DNA of 64,000 bases from Paenibacillus gyeongsangnamensis (GCF_027533625.1 NZ_JAQAGZ010000006.1:124001-188000), one strand, 5' to 3'. Shown: positions 17,745 to 26,401, numbered from the stretch's first letter. Notes: generated from the sequence alone by a model not told the origin. Program-made: numbers and translations.

Positions 17745-17834
17745 ATGTGGCAAAGCTTTTTGTACAGCGGGATTTTCGTGGCGCTATTCGCAGCCTTTTT
17801 CATCATACTGGGCTTGACCGACCGGAAAAAATAA
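17745..17834 (+). CDS. 29-residue single-pass membrane microprotein
   Basis: The ORF begins MWQSFLYSGIFVALF and ends GLTDRKK after one hydrophobic helix of about 18 residues with a basic C-terminal tail. GGGAGATG precedes the ATG. It lies after a terminator and before the 376-residue unknown protein, so it may be its own small unit. The shape matches the short membrane proteins common in sporulating Bacillota, but I do not recognise the family. A CATACGCT box upstream (17706-17713) could be a sporulation-type -10 element; this is weak. Confidence 0.55.
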   Translation: MWQSFLYSGIFVALFAAFFIILGLTDRKK

Positions 17835-17903
17835 CGAAATGCGTTTAAATCCGGGACATTTTCCCATAATGGATAGTAAGCTCGCTTACGGAGGGACGAA
17901 CGC

Positions 17904-19034
17904 ATGAATTTGGCCGACATGTTAAGCTACGCGGATATTCATGATCTAAGCCGCATCGCCACTACATATGAATGCGAATGCAATGGACATTCGAAGAATG
18001 AATTGATTCAGTCCATTCTTTCTACGGTCGGCCGCAGAGACGTATTTCAGAACCAGGTCGATGCGCTGACGATCCAGGATATCCGCTTCTTGAACTCGCT
18101 CCTGTTCGATCCTCGAGGCGCCTTCAGTTTGGAGGAGCTTATAGCCCGGGTACAGCAAAGCAAATTCGACACGGACGCTTCGGAGGACGGCGGGGGGAAC
18201 CCCAGGGAGACGATCACCCGCTTCAAACAGCGCGGCTGGCTGTTCAACGGCCATTCGCAGCAAACCAGGTACCTGTTTCATGTTCCCGCCGACCTGAAGC
18301 GCCGCTTTATCGCCGCGCTTGGCACGCAGCTGGCAAGCATGGTCCAGCCTGCGGAAGAGCCGGAAGCCTACCGGGATGAACAGAAGCTGATCGTAGAGGA
18401 CATTTGGCACTTTCTTCATTACTTAAAGGAGAACGAAACGCTTCTGACGGCCGAGAACGCGATGTACAAGCGGAGCCTTCTGCAAATTCTGGACAGACTC
18501 GGCGTCGGCGAAGAGCCTGTAGGGAAGACCGCTTGGAGGTTTGGGTACGGACGCATGTTCCGGGATTATCCGAACCGGTTCTCGTTTATCTACGACTACT
18601 GCTACTTCCAGGATCTGATCACCGAGCATCATCAGGTGCTGGCCTTGACCGAAAAGGGACAAGCCCGCCTAGGGGAGGGGCAGCGGGAAGATCCGGACCA
18701 GGTTTACCGGTTTTGGCTGAAGCTGTACAGGGGACCGATTCCGAATTTGATCTCGCTTGTGCATTGGGTCAAGCAGCTTGCGGGAGCCTGGATAACGGCG
18801 GATTCCTTGAGAACGGCGCTGGAGCCGTTAATCCGTCCCTTCTATTATGATACGGCGGGTTCCATTATGGATCAGCGCATTCTCCAGATGATGATGCATT
18901 TGGGACTAATCCGGGTAGGGGAGGATGAGCGGCTGGGGCGTGTCTTGCAGGTGACCAAGCTCGGAAGCCGATTGATCGAAGGCACTTACGTACCGGATGA
19001 AGAACGAATTGTAATCCCGTTCGACAAACGCTGA
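17904..19034 (+). CDS. Unknown 376-residue protein, probably nucleic-acid related
   Basis: A soluble protein without signal peptide or membrane segment. The first 45 residues (LSRIATTYECECNGHSKNEL region) resemble a SAP/HeH-type fold, which often binds nucleic acid. The rest is helical with many charged residues and could contain winged-helix units, judging by the pattern around HQVLALTEKGQARLGEGQ and LGRVLQVTKLGSRLIEGT. GGAGGGACGAACGC precedes ATG 17904. It lies where B. subtilis has ypiA, but it shows no TPR repeats. I cannot name a function. Confidence 0.75.
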   Translation: MNLADMLSYADIHDLSRIATTYECECNGHSKNELIQSILSTVGRRDVFQNQVDALTIQDIRFLNSLLFDPRGAFSLEELIARVQQSKFDTDASEDGGGNPRETITRFKQRGWLFNGHSQQTRYLFHVPADLKRRFIAALGTQLASMVQPAEEPEAYRDEQKLIVEDIWHFLHYLKENETLLTAENAMYKRSLLQILDRLGVGEEPVGKTAWRFGYGRMFRDYPNRFSFIYDYCYFQDLITEHHQVLALTEKGQARLGEGQREDPDQVYRFWLKLYRGPIPNLISLVHWVKQLAGAWITADSLRTALEPLIRPFYYDTAGSIMDQRILQMMMHLGLIRVGEDERLGRVLQVTKLGSRLIEGTYVPDEERIVIPFDKR

Positions 19035-19381
19035 GGCTCCGGTTCCTGGCGGATCAATACCGGCATTTGCGGCCGTGATTCCGGGGTTCAATTGGAGAGC
19101 GTTGTGGTAATAGGGGATCAAGCGAGCAGATTCCCGGGTTCGCGGATTAGGCGATGGCATATTCCTTATAAGGGGGGCTATTGTACTGCTCTGCGGCAAT
19201 AACGCTGAATATGCTTTAGTAGGGGCTGACGCTTTGGTCACCGATGAGTTCCCGTCGCACGAAAAGCAAATGAAGCGAAGCATAGAGAGCTGCCGCCTCA
19301 AAAGGCGAGGAGTACCGAAGAGAACAGTCGAAGCCAGAGCTGTAACCGTTAGATCATAACCCGGTTTGGAGGTAGGTTCTC
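19035..19381 (+). other. Gene-free stretch of about 350 bases
   Basis: No frame here has a good start, ribosome site and codon pattern. Two short open segments occur in different + frames (about 19090-19200 and 19140-19360) and do not join. A CGCCT-CAAA-AGGCG hairpin near 19293 has no T tract. The place corresponds to the N-terminal part of YpiB in Bacillus, but none of its residues are recognisable. Confidence 0.5.
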
Positions 19382-19573
19382 ATGGGCAAAATGAACGTAA
19401 CAAGCGACCAGATGCTAGGGTTATTTGCGGAGATGGTGCTCGACGAAGCACTGCGCAAATATAGGGAGCAGACTTTGTACAGAGAGATCGATGCGGCACT
19501 TGCCAAGGGAGATGAAGCATCCTTTATTGCCCTCACCACAGAACTGAACTCGCTTCGCTCCCTGGGTAAATGA
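19382..19573 (+). CDS. Small IDEAL-domain protein
   Basis: A 63-residue protein, nearly all of which is an IDEAL domain: VLDEALRKYREQTLYREID followed by AALAKGDEASFIALTTEL. In B. subtilis the syntenic YpiB (ReoY) carries this domain at the C-terminus of a 179-residue protein, behind a UPF0302 domain. Here only the domain remains. ReoY takes part in ClpCP-dependent control of peptidoglycan synthesis, and whether the isolated domain can act likewise is unknown. GGAGGTAGG precedes ATG 19382. A strong terminator follows. Confidence 0.82.
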   Translation: MGKMNVTSDQMLGLFAEMVLDEALRKYREQTLYREIDAALAKGDEASFIALTTELNSLRSLGK

Positions 19574-19610
19574 ATCGCGGCTTCCCGGATTATTGACGTT
19601 TTGGTGAAAG

Positions 19611-19643
19611 GCGCATGAATTCGCATTCATGCGTCTTTTTTTT
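19611..19643 (+). terminator. Terminator after IDEAL-domain gene
   Basis: GCGCATGAAT pairs with ATTCATGCGT around a TCGC loop, and a T run follows. It isolates the gene from ypiF. Confidence 0.9.
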
Positions 19644-19677
19644 GTGTTACATTTAGTACGGAAAGAAGGTGATTCAA

Positions 19678-20112
19678 TTGAAATTCAGCGAGATCGAGCA
19701 AGGCGGCTGGGAGGAACTGAAGCCTTATCTGGATACATGCGTACTTCCGCTAACGGGACTTCAGGGCGGCGAACAGCCATGGGAGGCTACAATGGCACTG
19801 GAAATGCTGAGGGATGCGCTGGACGTCGTAGAGATTCCTTTCAAAGGGCGTACGGTGACTTATCCCGCTCTTCACTACACCCGCGATATCGCAGATTTGT
19901 CCGGCCTGTGCGGCAGACTGAAGCGAGAGGCAGGGTTCCGGTATGTCGTCTGCGTGACCCCGAGAACGGAAGAGGAGCTTCCGATCGAAGAGGTCTGTGC
20001 GGATTTAATTCTGAGGTTTACACCGGAGCAGCTGTCGGATCGTCCGGAAGAGGCGAGACGGGAGGCCGCCGAGCGCATGACCCGGCTTTGGTTCGCAAAC
20101 CAAACGCTGTGA
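19678..20112 (+). CDS. ypiF: YpiF-like protein (DUF2487)
   Basis: A 144-residue soluble protein of the DUF2487 family, placed directly upstream of qcrA exactly as ypiF in B. subtilis. The segment TCVLPLTGLQGGEQPWEATM near the N-terminus and the C-terminal helical part fit. TTG 19678 is preferred because AGAAGGTG lies six bases upstream; GTG 19669 is in frame but has a worse site. Function is not established. The constant neighbourhood suggests a role with the cytochrome b-c complex, which is only inference. Confidence 0.75.
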   Translation: MKFSEIEQGGWEELKPYLDTCVLPLTGLQGGEQPWEATMALEMLRDALDVVEIPFKGRTVTYPALHYTRDIADLSGLCGRLKREAGFRYVVCVTPRTEEELPIEEVCADLILRFTPEQLSDRPEEARREAAERMTRLWFANQTL

Positions 20113-20249
20113 AGCATGTATGTTCTGTGGAAAACATGCAAATTCTAAGAATAGTGCCGTCATTTAAAAGGAAAAATATACTTGTGACAATTTCGTTAAC
20201 AGTGGCGGCGGCGCTTACAGGAACGCCCATGAAACGCGTGTCTCCATCC

Positions 20250-20278
20250 TTGACGCACCAAGGGACGTAAGCTATTAT
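20250..20278 (+). promoter_or_regulatory. Probable qcrABC promoter
   Basis: TTGACG (20250-20255) and TATTAT (20273-20278) are 17 bases apart, about 75 bases before qcrA. A TTGTGACA half-site upstream (near 20180) resembles one arm of a Rex or Fnr-like box, but the other arm is missing. Confidence 0.6.
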
Positions 20279-20352
20279 TAGTTATGTCCTAGTATCTGGT
20301 GTAAAGTTATGTCGAACGACTGATATATGTTGCAAAAGGGGGTAGAACGAGA

Positions 20353-20898
20353 ATGAACGATCACACGAATCAAGAGGCGCAGCATCATGGAGAGAAGCCG
20401 GTCAAACGCCGTGAAATGTCCCGGCGCCAATTTCTTTCCTATACCCTTGGCGGAGCCGGCGCGTTCATGGGTGCCGGGATGCTGGTACCTATGATTCGGT
20501 TTGCGGTGGATCCGATTCTTCAGCCTAAAGCGCAAGCGGCTTGGGTGAAGGTTGTGGAAGAAACCAAAATTACGGACACGCCGACATCCTTCAAGTTTAA
20601 AGTGCATCAAGTGGACGGCTGGTATGAAAGCGATCCTGAGCTTGAGGCTTGGATTTCCAAAGGCAAAGACGGCAAAATCTTTGCGCTGAACCCGACATGT
20701 AAGCATCTTGGCTGTACGGTCAACTGGAATGCGAATCCGGAATATAAGGATCAGTACTTCTGTCCTTGCCACGGCGCTCACTATACGGCAGACGGCAAGA
20801 ACTTGGCCGTTGCACCTGCGCCGCTCGACCAGTATGATCTCAAGATCGAAAACGGCTTTGTGTATCTCGGTCAGCTTGGTCCAAACAAACGGGTGTAA
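20353..20898 (+). CDS. qcrA: Menaquinol:cytochrome c reductase Rieske iron-sulfur subunit
   Basis: A 181-residue Rieske protein of the b6c-type complex. Residues 23-50 form an N-terminal membrane anchor with a twin-arginine-like SRRQFLSYTLGGAGAFMGAG. The 2Fe-2S ligands are in CKHLGC and CPCHGAHY near the C-terminus. It takes electrons from menaquinol and passes them to the cytochrome c subunit on the outer face. AAAGGGGG precedes ATG 20353. qcrB and qcrC follow. Confidence 0.96.
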   Translation: MNDHTNQEAQHHGEKPVKRREMSRRQFLSYTLGGAGAFMGAGMLVPMIRFAVDPILQPKAQAAWVKVVEETKITDTPTSFKFKVHQVDGWYESDPELEAWISKGKDGKIFALNPTCKHLGCTVNWNANPEYKDQYFCPCHGAHYTADGKNLAVAPAPLDQYDLKIENGFVYLGQLGPNKRV

Positions 20899-20918
20899 TA
20901 AGGGAGGCGTAACATCAG

Positions 20919-21590
20919 ATGTTTAAAGGGGTTTATAACTGGATTGATGAACGTCTGGATATCACGCCGATGTGGAGAGACGTAGCGGATCACGAGGTAC
21001 CGGAGCACGTAAACCCGGCCCATCATTTCTCCGCTTTCGTTTATTGCTTTGGCGGTTTGACGTTCTTTATCACAGTTATACAAATTTTGTCCGGTATGTT
21101 CCTGACAATGTACTATGTGCCGGATATCATCAATGCATATGCGAGCGTAGACTATCTTCAGCATAAGGTAGCGTTCGGCGTCATTGTTCGCGGCATGCAC
21201 CACTGGGGAGCCAGTCTGGTTATCGTAATGATGTTCTTACATACGCTTCGAGTATTCTTCACCGGCTCTTACAAAGCGCCTCGTGAAATGAACTGGGTTG
21301 TAGGGATGCTGATCTTCTTCGTGATGCTGGGTCTCGGCTTCACGGGTTACTTGCTCCCATGGGATAATAAAGCGTATTTCGCAACGCAAGTAGGGATTAA
21401 GATTGCCGCTTCCGTTCCATATCTCGGCGATTACATCAAAACCTTCCTGCAAGGCGGACAAATCGTAGGAGCGCAAACATTGACACGGTTCTTTGCTCTG
21501 CACGTATTCTTCTTGCCTGGCGCGCTTCTCGCGCTGCTGGCCGGTCACTTCTTCATGATCCGTAAGCAAGGGATTTCCGGGCCGCTCTAA
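20919..21590 (+). CDS. qcrB: Menaquinol:cytochrome c reductase cytochrome b subunit
   Basis: A 223-residue cytochrome b6-type membrane protein with four helices and paired histidines for two b hemes (RGMHHWGAS and HTLRVFFTGSYK on one side, LHVFFLPGALL and AGHFFMIRKQG on the other). It corresponds to the N-terminal half of mitochondrial cytochrome b; the C-terminal half is carried by QcrC. ATG 20919 follows GGGAGGCG. It is 20 bases after qcrA. Confidence 0.96.
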   Translation: MFKGVYNWIDERLDITPMWRDVADHEVPEHVNPAHHFSAFVYCFGGLTFFITVIQILSGMFLTMYYVPDIINAYASVDYLQHKVAFGVIVRGMHHWGASLVIVMMFLHTLRVFFTGSYKAPREMNWVVGMLIFFVMLGLGFTGYLLPWDNKAYFATQVGIKIAASVPYLGDYIKTFLQGGQIVGAQTLTRFFALHVFFLPGALLALLAGHFFMIRKQGISGPL

Positions 21591-21655
21591 GATGTTCGCT
21601 GCAACGCTTGCATCACCAGGTTTTGACTCGAGAATTGGAAAAGGAGGGGCGATAC

Positions 21656-22549
21656 GTGGCTCACGGTCATAAAACTGACGAAAAAATCGTTTATGTTGGG
21701 GACTCGCGCGTTCGCGCTAAATCCTCGCGGATGATTCCGCAAGATTTCTCCGCTTATCCAGGGAAATCCGAGGTGTTCATTCCAAACTTCCTGCTGAAAG
21801 AATGGATGGTAGGCGTTGTCGTTCTGGTCGGCGTTCTATGTCTCGTAATGTCCGAAGCGGCTCCGCTCGGTTATCCGGCCGATCCGACGAATACCCAGTT
21901 CATTCCGATGCCGGACTGGTACTTCCTGTTCATGTACCAGCTCCTGAAATATCCTTACACGTCCAACCATTTTGTCGTACTGGGGACACTGGGTGTGCCT
22001 GGGGTTGCCTTCGGCGGCTTGCTGCTCGCTCCATTCCTCGATACGGGAAAAGAAAGACGCTTCTACAAGCGTCCGATTGCATCGACCTTAATGTTCTTGA
22101 GCTTGATTTCCTGCGTTTACCTTACAGTCACTTCCTGGTCGCACTATGAAGAGGAGATGAAGGCGAAGAACCTCATCCCCGAGAATATCAAGCGCGAAGA
22201 AGAGCTGCATGCGGGCAAAGGCAAGTCCGGCGGAGCCGAAACCGGCGGCGCCAAGAAGCCGGGAGCGCAGGCCGCGGCCATCGTGGCTCCGGACGACCCG
22301 GGTGCCCAGATATATCAGAAGGCGACATGCGTATCTTGTCACGGCGGCGATCTGAAAGGGATGCCTTCCGCCGGGATTCCTATGCTTCGCGGCGTAGGCG
22401 ACAAGCGCAGCAAGGATGAAATTATGGGTATTATCAAGAACGGCAACGGCAACATGGTGAAGCAATACGACGATAATATCAAAAAAGGACTGACCGATGC
22501 CGACCTGAACAAGCTGGCGGATTGGCTGTCCAAGCAAAAAGCGCAATAA
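21656..22549 (+). CDS. qcrC: Menaquinol:cytochrome c reductase subunit IV / cytochrome c fusion
   Basis: A 297-residue fusion. The N-terminal 180 residues are a three-helix subunit-IV-like part with PDWYFLFMYQLLKYP at the quinol site. A Gly/Ala/Lys-rich linker follows, and the C-terminal 85 residues are a class I cytochrome c with the heme motif CVSCH and the distal methionine region IPMLRGVG. GTG 21656 is chosen because AAGGAGGGG lies six bases upstream; the frame extends farther back without a site. This fused cytochrome c is typical of Bacillota b6c complexes. Confidence 0.95.
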   Translation: MAHGHKTDEKIVYVGDSRVRAKSSRMIPQDFSAYPGKSEVFIPNFLLKEWMVGVVVLVGVLCLVMSEAAPLGYPADPTNTQFIPMPDWYFLFMYQLLKYPYTSNHFVVLGTLGVPGVAFGGLLLAPFLDTGKERRFYKRPIASTLMFLSLISCVYLTVTSWSHYEEEMKAKNLIPENIKREEELHAGKGKSGGAETGGAKKPGAQAAAIVAPDDPGAQIYQKATCVSCHGGDLKGMPSAGIPMLRGVGDKRSKDEIMGIIKNGNGNMVKQYDDNIKKGLTDADLNKLADWLSKQKAQ

Positions 22550-22564
22550 ATGAAATTCCCGGAA

Positions 22565-22593
22565 CCTGACCGTGCAAGCGGTCAGGTTTTTTT
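22565..22593 (+). terminator. Terminator after qcrABC
   Basis: CCTGACCG (22565-22572) pairs with CGGTCAGG (22579-22586), and seven T follow. Confidence 0.92.
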
Positions 22594-22626
22594 AGAAATT
22601 ACTTTGATGGCGGGAGGTTGGGCTGG

Positions 22627-23304
22627 TTGTCCGCATGGAAGCTTTCCTATTATGTTTCACGCGATTTTCTTGGTGGCCGGTTCATGCTGTGGAGCTTGTT
22701 CTGGATCAATCTGCTCGGAACCGTCTACGGTTACATCTGGTACGGCAAACAGCTTGTTTATACGGCGCAAGAGATGTCGCCATGGTATTTGCCGTTTGTT
22801 CCCGACAGTCCGACGGCCAGCTTGTTTTTTACCCTGGTCATCGTTTATTTGCTTTTCGATCGCTATACCTCGGGGGGACGGCAGCCGGAACGGAGCAGCG
22901 CGTTAAGAGGGTTCGTAGAGACGTTTGCGCTGGTTACGTCGTTCAAGTACGGCATTTGGGCTGTCTCCATGATCTTGGCTTCGGCGTACCAGGGCACTCC
23001 GCTCGTTTGGCAGGATTGGATGCTGATGGGCTCGCATTTGGGCATGGCTGCCGAGGCGCTGCTGTATGTCGGTTTCTACACCTACCGCTGGCCTTCCATC
23101 CTATTGGCAGCGTGCTGGTGCTTCTGGAACGATTACATGGATTATGCCGTTGGCGTGTTTCCTTGGCTGCCGGATGTGCTCATGGACGAGCTTCCTTCGG
23201 TCGCAACGTATACGATCGCACTCAGTGTAATCAGCATCGTCCTGTCGATTATTTATTGGCTGATTCGGCCGGCATTTCAACCTGTCCATAGAAAAACGGT
23301 CTAA
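22627..23304 (+). CDS. ypjA: YpjA-like membrane protein (DUF1405)
   Basis: A 225-residue multi-pass membrane protein with about six hydrophobic helices and many tryptophan and tyrosine residues (GTVYGYIWYGKQL, CWCFWNDYMDYAVGVFPWLP). It belongs to the DUF1405 family found downstream of qcrC in Bacillus. The start TTG 22627 is nine bases from GGGAGG; a TTG at 22618 has no spacing to that site. Function is unknown, and its location suggests a link to respiration or to the sporulation gene that follows. Confidence 0.82.
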   Translation: MSAWKLSYYVSRDFLGGRFMLWSLFWINLLGTVYGYIWYGKQLVYTAQEMSPWYLPFVPDSPTASLFFTLVIVYLLFDRYTSGGRQPERSSALRGFVETFALVTSFKYGIWAVSMILASAYQGTPLVWQDWMLMGSHLGMAAEALLYVGFYTYRWPSILLAACWCFWNDYMDYAVGVFPWLPDVLMDELPSVATYTIALSVISIVLSIIYWLIRPAFQPVHRKTV

Positions 23305-23327
23305 ATGCGGACATCCCCCCATAGGAT
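23299..23327 (+). promoter_or_regulatory. Possible sigma-E-type sporulation promoter
   Basis: GTCTAAAT (23299-23306) and CATAGGAT (23320-23327) resemble the sigma-E elements, with a 13-base gap. It sits before ypjB, a gene of a sporulation family. The match is partial. Confidence 0.3.
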
Positions 23328-23459
23328 GAAGTAAGAGGCTTGGCTCAGGATGCGGCTTTCGGGGAAGCCCTTGAGCTGGGCGTAAGCTAATCAACGCAGC
23401 TTGTCCATGCGGCGCCGCCTTTCGGGCCGCCGTTCGCGAAAGCTGGAGGGGGATGTCCG

Positions 23460-24326
23460 ATGCGTTTGTTGAAGAAGAGCAAGTGGATGTGGGTCGGCAT
23501 CATGCTGGCCGCCGTCCCGTTGATTCTGTTCGGCTGTGCGCAGAGCGCGAAGGAGCGTGCAGCCTCGGCCCCTAAGCCGACGCAGGAGCAGCTTCAGAAG
23601 GTGGAACTGCTCAATCGAACGGCGGACGACATGTACAAGAGGGTAACGCAAGGGGACGTATCCGGCGGCCGGGAGGTTCTGAAGCAGCTGAACGACCAGC
23701 TTCCGAAAATTCAATTTGAAGGCATTACAACCGCGGACGGGATTCGTGCGCTGACGAACGTGCTGAACGACGCGACCCGGACCTTCAACGCCGTAAAGTT
23801 TAACCCGAACGAAGGTCAGCTGAATGCAGTCAGGCTTCGGCTCGCGACCGATGCGTTGACCCATGCGAGCCAGCCCATGTGGCTGCAATATTATAAGCAG
23901 CTGTCGGATGACATTTCGAAACTGGAGAAGTCGGCGAAAGCGAAGAATAAAGCGGACCTGCGCAAGGCTGCGGGCGATCTCTCCCTTCATTACAGCATCG
24001 TGCATCCGAGCCTGCTTATCAGCCGCAGTGCGACTGACGTAGAGAAGATGGATTCCTTGACCGCCTTTGTGAAAGGACAGGCGGAAGGCAGCGAGGATCC
24101 TTTCAAAAACGTACTCAATGCCGTACCTCATCTGGTTCAGATACTGGACAAATTGTTCATGAAAAAGGAAACGACCGCCTACCTGCCTTATGCGGATCAG
24201 CAAAATCCTATTCTGTGGACGCTTGTGCTCGGGTCCATCATCATGTCCGCTCTATCCTTCGCCGGCTGGCGGTTGTCCAAGAAGGACGACGGCGTTGTCA
24301 CGATACGCAGATCGGAAGACGCATAA
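23460..24326 (+). CDS. ypjB: Sporulation protein YpjB-like lipoprotein
   Basis: A 288-residue envelope protein. The N-terminus has a signal with lipobox LFGCAQ, so C26 or close by is probably lipidated. A large helical extracytoplasmic domain follows, and one transmembrane helix lies near residue 255 (LWTLVLGSIIMSALSFAGWRL) with a short basic tail. The YpjB family is sporulation-linked in Bacillus and always lies after ypjA. GGAGGGGGATGTCCG precedes ATG 23460. Its molecular role is not known. Confidence 0.8.
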   Translation: MRLLKKSKWMWVGIMLAAVPLILFGCAQSAKERAASAPKPTQEQLQKVELLNRTADDMYKRVTQGDVSGGREVLKQLNDQLPKIQFEGITTADGIRALTNVLNDATRTFNAVKFNPNEGQLNAVRLRLATDALTHASQPMWLQYYKQLSDDISKLEKSAKAKNKADLRKAAGDLSLHYSIVHPSLLISRSATDVEKMDSLTAFVKGQAEGSEDPFKNVLNAVPHLVQILDKLFMKKETTAYLPYADQQNPILWTLVLGSIIMSALSFAGWRLSKKDDGVVTIRRSEDA

Positions 24327-24346
24327 CGGTTCGCTTATATCGCTCT

Positions 24347-25216
24347 TTATTCCGGCTTAAAGCCTTCGCCGACGACGTCGTGCACCTCCGTGATGATAAT
24401 GAACGCACGGGGATCGACTTCGCGTACAAGGTCTTTAAGCCTTTTCATTTCACTCCGGTATACCACGCAGTAGACCACGTTCTTGGGGAGCTTGGAGAAC
24501 GCTCCGATGGCGGGGAACAGCGTAACGCCGCGCTCCAGCTCGGCAGTGATAGCCTTCGTTACCTCATCGGAAGCGTCCGTGATGATGGTGAACGCTTTGG
24601 CGGCGTAAGCCCCTTCCATGATGATGTCGATCATTTTCGAAGCGATAAATACGGCCACGAAGGTGTAAAGCACCTTTTCTTTGGGGATAAAGAACAAGGA
24701 AGAGCCAATGACCAGTACGTCCGAGAGCAGAATGAATTGGCCCATGCTCCAGCCCCGCTTCTTCTGTACAATGCGCGCGATGATATCGGTGCCTCCGGTT
24801 GTGCCGCCGTAGCGGAACACGATCCCTAATCCGCAGCCGAGCGTGAAGCCGGCATAAGCCGTGACGAGGAAATAATCGGACTCCGTGTGGAACGGCACGA
24901 TCCAGCCGCGTCGAATCAGAAGCTCCATCACCCAGAGGAAAAAAGAGAGCAGCAAAGTTCCGGCGATGGAATAGAGCATGGATTCCTTCCCCAGAATGCG
25001 CCACCCGATATAAAAAATCGGGGCGTTAATGACAAGCGTTGCCGCCGAGGGAGGAAGCCCGAAAATATAATTCAATAGTAGCGAGATCCCGGTGATGCCG
25101 CCTTCCATCAGCTGGTTGGAAATGACAAAGTAATGAAGGGCGAACGCATAGACGGCGGTGCCGAAGGCAATGGGCAGGATCGCGCGGGCATGATGCGCAA
25201 GCGGCTTGACCGGCAT
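24347..25216 (-). CDS. YitT/YpjC-family membrane protein
   Basis: A 289-residue protein with five or six N-terminal membrane helices and a C-terminal soluble DUF2179 domain of about 80 residues (AFTIITDASDEVTKAI onwards). It is syntenic with ypjC of B. subtilis, one of several YitT paralogues with no proven transport substrate. It is the only reversed gene in this part, convergent with ypjB across 20 bases and divergent from the MazG-like gene. On the minus strand, GAAAGGAGA precedes its ATG. A short upstream ORF on the same strand overlaps its start (see findings). Confidence 0.9.
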   Translation of the reverse strand: MPVKPLAHHARAILPIAFGTAVYAFALHYFVISNQLMEGGITGISLLLNYIFGLPPSAATLVINAPIFYIGWRILGKESMLYSIAGTLLLSFFLWVMELLIRRGWIVPFHTESDYFLVTAYAGFTLGCGLGIVFRYGGTTGGTDIIARIVQKKRGWSMGQFILLSDVLVIGSSLFFIPKEKVLYTFVAVFIASKMIDIIMEGAYAAKAFTIITDASDEVTKAITAELERGVTLFPAIGAFSKLPKNVVYCVVYRSEMKRLKDLVREVDPRAFIIITEVHDVVGEGFKPE

Positions 25217-25397
25217 AGTCGGTCTCCTTTCGCAAGAGTGATCCGGGGTGAGGGTTCATACCTTAGTTTTGCCATGGAAATGCAAAAAAAATTTGTCATG
25301 AGACCTCCTTTTGCGTTAACATGGTATTGATGCGAAATAATGTCGTTTTTCGCTGCCGGGATAAAAGAGCGATAAGGTTGGTGACAGTAAAGCGGCT

Positions 25398-25733
25398 ATG
25401 ACGCAAAAAACGTTAAAAGACCTCCAAAACGAGGTAGATGCATACATATTACAATTTAAAGAAGGATATTTCCAGCCGATGACGATGCTTGCCCGCATGT
25501 CCGAGGAAGTCGGGGAGCTTGCAAGGGAAGTAAATCACCGGTTCGGGGAGAAGCCGAAGAAAGCGACGGAGGCGGACAATTCGATCGAGCTGGAGCTCGG
25601 CGATATCTTATTCATCACCATCTGCTTTGCCAATTCGCTCGGCATCGATCTGACGGAAGCGCATGACAAAGTGATGCACAAATTTCGTACGCGCGATGCC
25701 GACCGATGGACCAAAATTAACACGGATAACTGA
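25398..25733 (+). CDS. MazG-like nucleotide pyrophosphohydrolase
   Basis: A 111-residue all-alpha protein of the MazG/iMazG superfamily, syntenic with ypjD of B. subtilis. The metal-binding acidic set is visible as MSEEVGELAREV and ELELGDILFITICF, followed by a KFRTRDADRW tail. These enzymes hydrolyse non-canonical or excess nucleoside triphosphates to monophosphates, possibly limiting mutagenic nucleotides. The exact substrate is unknown. It is the first + strand gene after the reversed YitT gene; I see no convincing promoter in 25217-25397. Confidence 0.88.
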   Translation: MTQKTLKDLQNEVDAYILQFKEGYFQPMTMLARMSEEVGELAREVNHRFGEKPKKATEADNSIELELGDILFITICFANSLGIDLTEAHDKVMHKFRTRDADRWTKINTDN

Positions 25734-25822
25734 GCCGGTTCATATGATGTACCATTACTCTGGAGGAAGCGAAGGCTTCCGAAGCGGTTTTGCTATGTGC
25801 AGAGCTTGGAGGGATGGGATCC

Positions 25823-26401
25823 ATGAACGGCGAAGAAGCGATCAAGAAAGCTTATGAGGCCATCTTAAAGCATGATTTCGAACAGGCTATCGCATGGTTT
25901 GAACGGGCGATCGAGCTCGCGCCGGCTTGTGCAGCCTATCATTACAAGCTGTCGATCACTTATTCGCGCAGCAACAAATTGGTTAAAGCGATAGAGCATG
26001 CGAAGCGGGCTGTGGAGCTCGATCCGGAGGATGAGCATTATTCGTTCCATTACCAGCACCTGCAGGCCAAGGAGCTGACGGTTCAAGCCGAGAGGCTGTT
26101 CGAGGAATCGGACGACCGGTATTCCCGGTTATGGCTGGCGGTGGCGCTCCTAAAGCAGGCGGTCGATCTCGACCCGCTTGCGCTCGAAGCTTTTCTCTTA
26201 CTCGGGATTGCTTATGCCCGTCTGGAGGAATACAGCTCGGCGATTCAGGCCGTCAAGGAAATGCTCAAGCTGGATCCGAACCATGCCATAGGAAACCGTC
26301 TCTTACCGGAATACGAGCAAAAATGGAAGCAATATATGCAGATCGATAAAGGAGCACCAACGGGAAGGGAAGGATCGAGTTATGAATCAAAAGATCATTA
26401 A
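25823..26401 (+). CDS. TPR-repeat protein
   Basis: A 192-residue soluble protein with tetratricopeptide repeats. Two lie at residues 5-72 ([16 protein letters not shown] and [16 protein letters not shown]), and one or two more lie at 110-165 ([20 protein letters not shown] and [12 protein letters not shown]). TPRs are protein-binding scaffolds, and the partner is unknown. ATG 25823 is nine bases from GGAGGG, whereas ATG 25814 has no spacing. Its 3' end overlaps dapB by 20 bases, so the two are coupled. Confidence 0.8.
   Translation: MNGEEAIKKAYEAILKHDFEQAIAWFERAIELAPACAAYHYKLSITYSRSNKLVKAIEHAKRAVELDPEDEHYSFHYQHLQAKELTVQAERLFEESDDRYSRLWLAVALLKQAVDLDPLALEAFLLLGIAYARLEEYSSAIQAVKEMLKLDPNHAIGNRLLPEYEQKWKQYMQIDKGAPTGREGSSYESKDH

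Noticed and set aside
19087..19165. tRNA-like stretch (GTTCAATTGGAGAGCG and CCCGGGTTCG)
   Set aside because: D-arm and T-arm look-alikes are present, but no acceptor stem or anticodon arm can be formed at the right distances.
18906..19301. 131-residue ORF on the minus strand
   Set aside because: It covers the end of the 376-residue gene on the other strand, has no ribosome site and has a low-complexity composition.
20175..20200. Rex operator before qcrA
   Set aside because: Only one TTGTGA half-site is seen. The opposite arm does not match TCACAA at the required distance.
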